From NCBI GenBank assembly GCA_902388495.1, contig CABMPP010000030.1, positions 1 to 51,102 on the forward strand: a stretch of DNA of 51,102 nucleotides, in the 5' to 3' direction. Below the pieces are notes generated by a model. The model was not told where the DNA came from and ran no database searches. It worked only from the letters and a program-made list of their open reading frames with translations. Below, one piece after another: positions 50,596 through 51,102 of the stretch (position 1 is its first letter; every line of letters starts with the position of its first letter). The stretch is from an uncultured Bacteroides sp. (GTDB lineage Bacteria > Bacteroidota > Bacteroidia > Bacteroidales > Bacteroidaceae). The position numbers and the translations under genes are program-made.

Positions 50596-50684
50596 CTTTC
50601 TTAGAAATATGGCGCAAAGGTAAAAATAATATTGTATGTAGAGGCTGTATTCTTGTTAAAGTTGAAAAAAGTTAGGGTAGGGTA

Positions 50685-50714
50685 TTGCAGGTATAAAAAA
50701 AATGTCTACCTTTG
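50685..50714 (+). promoter_or_regulatory. Promoter of SRP RNA and tRNA-Thr
   Basis: TTG (50685-50687), 19 bases, then TACCTTTG (50707-50714) are a full match to the Bacteroides pattern. Predicted start is near 50721. Confidence 0.8.
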
Positions 50715-50732
50715 CAACCGCAAAACAAAAAC

Positions 50733-50828
50733 GGGTAAGTCCTATACGGCCAGCTCCCTTCGAATCCTCCAGGGCTTGATCGCAGCAAAGGTAGTTGGTT
50801 GTAGCGGCGCGATATAGTAAGCTTACCC
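50733..50828 (+). ncRNA. ffs: Signal recognition particle RNA, small bacterial type
   Basis: About 96 bases fold into one long rod. GGGTAAG (50733-50739) pairs with CTTACCC (50822-50828), CTATA with TATAG, and CCAGC with GTTGG. The apex has AGG and AGCA strands of the Ffh-binding loop, as in the SRP domain IV. The apical loop reads GC-TTGATC-GC instead of the common GGAA tetraloop. It is transcribed from 50685-50714 and lies four bases before tRNA-Thr, so both probably come from one transcript. Confidence 0.8.
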
Positions 50829-50832
50829 CCCC

Positions 50833-50906
50833 GCCTCTTTAGCTCAGTTGGCCAGAGCACGTGATTTGTAATCTCGGGGTCGTTGGTTCGAATCCGACAA
50901 GAGGCT
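50833..50906 (+). tRNA. tRNA-Thr (anticodon TGT)
   Basis: A 74-base cloverleaf: acceptor GCCTCTT with AAGAGGC, anticodon loop TTTGTAA giving TGT, T loop TTCGAAT, and discriminator T. The 3' CCA is not encoded. A T-T mismatch is seen in the middle of the anticodon stem (CGTGA/TCTCG). It lies four bases behind the SRP RNA. Confidence 0.96.
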
Positions 50907-50908
50907 CG

Positions 50909-50947
50909 AAAAAAGCAGATGATACGAAAGTGTTATCTGCTTTTTTT
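50909..50947 (+). terminator. Terminator after tRNA-Thr
   Basis: GCAGATGATAC pairs with GTGTTATCTGC (two G-T pairs) closed by a GAAA loop, with A and T runs on either side. It ends the SRP RNA and tRNA transcript. Confidence 0.92.
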
Positions 50948-51061
50948 GTATGCTGATTAAAGAGTATAATTTGCATTTCTCTAGGATCAGCCGCGAAACC
51001 TGGTGTTTTAAGCTACTACTGGTTGACATTTCATTCACTTCTGACAGGGATATGAGCAAGA

Positions 51062-51099
51062 GTATCTCAAACTCCTCCGCCTGAAAGGGGAGGTGCCCG
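51062..51099 (-). repeat. Right copy of the 38-base inverted terminal repeat
   Basis: The exact reverse complement of bases 1-38. Between the terminator and this repeat there is about 115 bases without a gene. It lies downstream of tRNA-Thr, a common integration site, but no second tRNA fragment is seen. Confidence 0.9.
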
Positions 51100-51102
51100 T
51101 AG

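Noticed and set aside
50844..51059. 71-codon minus-strand frame with DSNQRPRDYKSRALAN
   Set aside because: Antisense translation of tRNA-Thr; not a gene.
1..51102. Integrative element or prophage bounded by the terminal repeats
   Set aside because: The content is housekeeping; there is no integrase, relaxase, structural or replication gene, and the repeats are inverted rather than direct att-like.

Overview
The window reads as ordinary chromosome of a gut Bacteroides-type bacterium (phylum Bacteroidota). The reasons are the repeated promoter pattern TTTG/TTG, about 19 bases, then TAnnTTTG; the gene families present (DUF4199, PepSY-like DUF2874, flotillin-like FloA with NfeD, small Hc1-type histone, cytosolic PAS histidine kinases); and weak ribosome binding sites. 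I see no rRNA, insertion sequence, prophage, conjugation gene, CRISPR array or polysaccharide utilisation locus. Two tRNA genes and an SRP RNA are present. The window begins and ends with inverted copies of one 38-base repeat (1-38 and 51062-51099), so either it is bounded by a dispersed repeat or it is a contig that ended in one.

Layout. 69-3258: cutC, then a coiled-coil protein, zapA and rny, the last three read leftward. 3378-5038: an operon of small membrane proteins ending in a winged-helix regulator. 5078-8900: a nucleosidase, a DUF454 protein, a pyridoxal kinase, a phosphodiester glycosidase and queD-queE. 8954-14760: tRNA-Trp, a DNA glycosylase, a long diverged lysine 2,3-aminomutase relative, an unknown conserved gene, a Na+/alanine symporter and an AlbA_2 protein. 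14868-17261: a histone H1-like gene and a radical SAM/DUF4130 pair linked to DNA metabolism. 17287-21608: a leftward operon of MgtC, lytic transglycosylase, SDR and sensor kinase. 21675-33892: MaoC, zinc ribbon, a TPR sensor kinase, PepSY-like protein, MGMT-like protein and nfo, a GH28 enzyme, an epimerase overlapping a GNAT, an RluA-type enzyme with a long coiled-coil N-terminus, and a GAF-PAS kinase with a metallo-beta-lactamase lipoprotein. 33908-38007: a leftward clpS-clpA-aat cluster, which is the bacterial N-degron pathway, with a 52-residue protein behind it. 38181-39646: an alcohol dehydrogenase, a 21-base tandem repeat and a small basic protein. 39663-44913: TPR/PD40 protein, nfeD, floA, nucleoside phosphorylase and mnmE as one leftward cluster. 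45055-50595: ttcA-like, DUF486 and a six-gene leftward envelope cluster (DUF4199, GT2, lipoprotein, outer-membrane-type protein, mntP, apbE). 50685-51102: promoter, SRP RNA, tRNA-Thr, terminator and the right-hand repeat.

Most genes are housekeeping. The least explained parts are the radical SAM/DUF4130 pair with its DNA-binding helix-hairpin-helix, the KamA relative lacking the usual PLP-lysine motif, the N-degron cluster, the tandem repeats at 22762 and 39277, the long hairpin between zapA and rny (terminator or part of a 6S-type RNA), and the terminal inverted repeat. Four putative DNA repair or DNA metabolism loci (DNA glycosylase, radical SAM/DUF4130, MGMT-like, nfo) lie within about 18 kb. 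No complete new defence or biosynthetic system was recognised.
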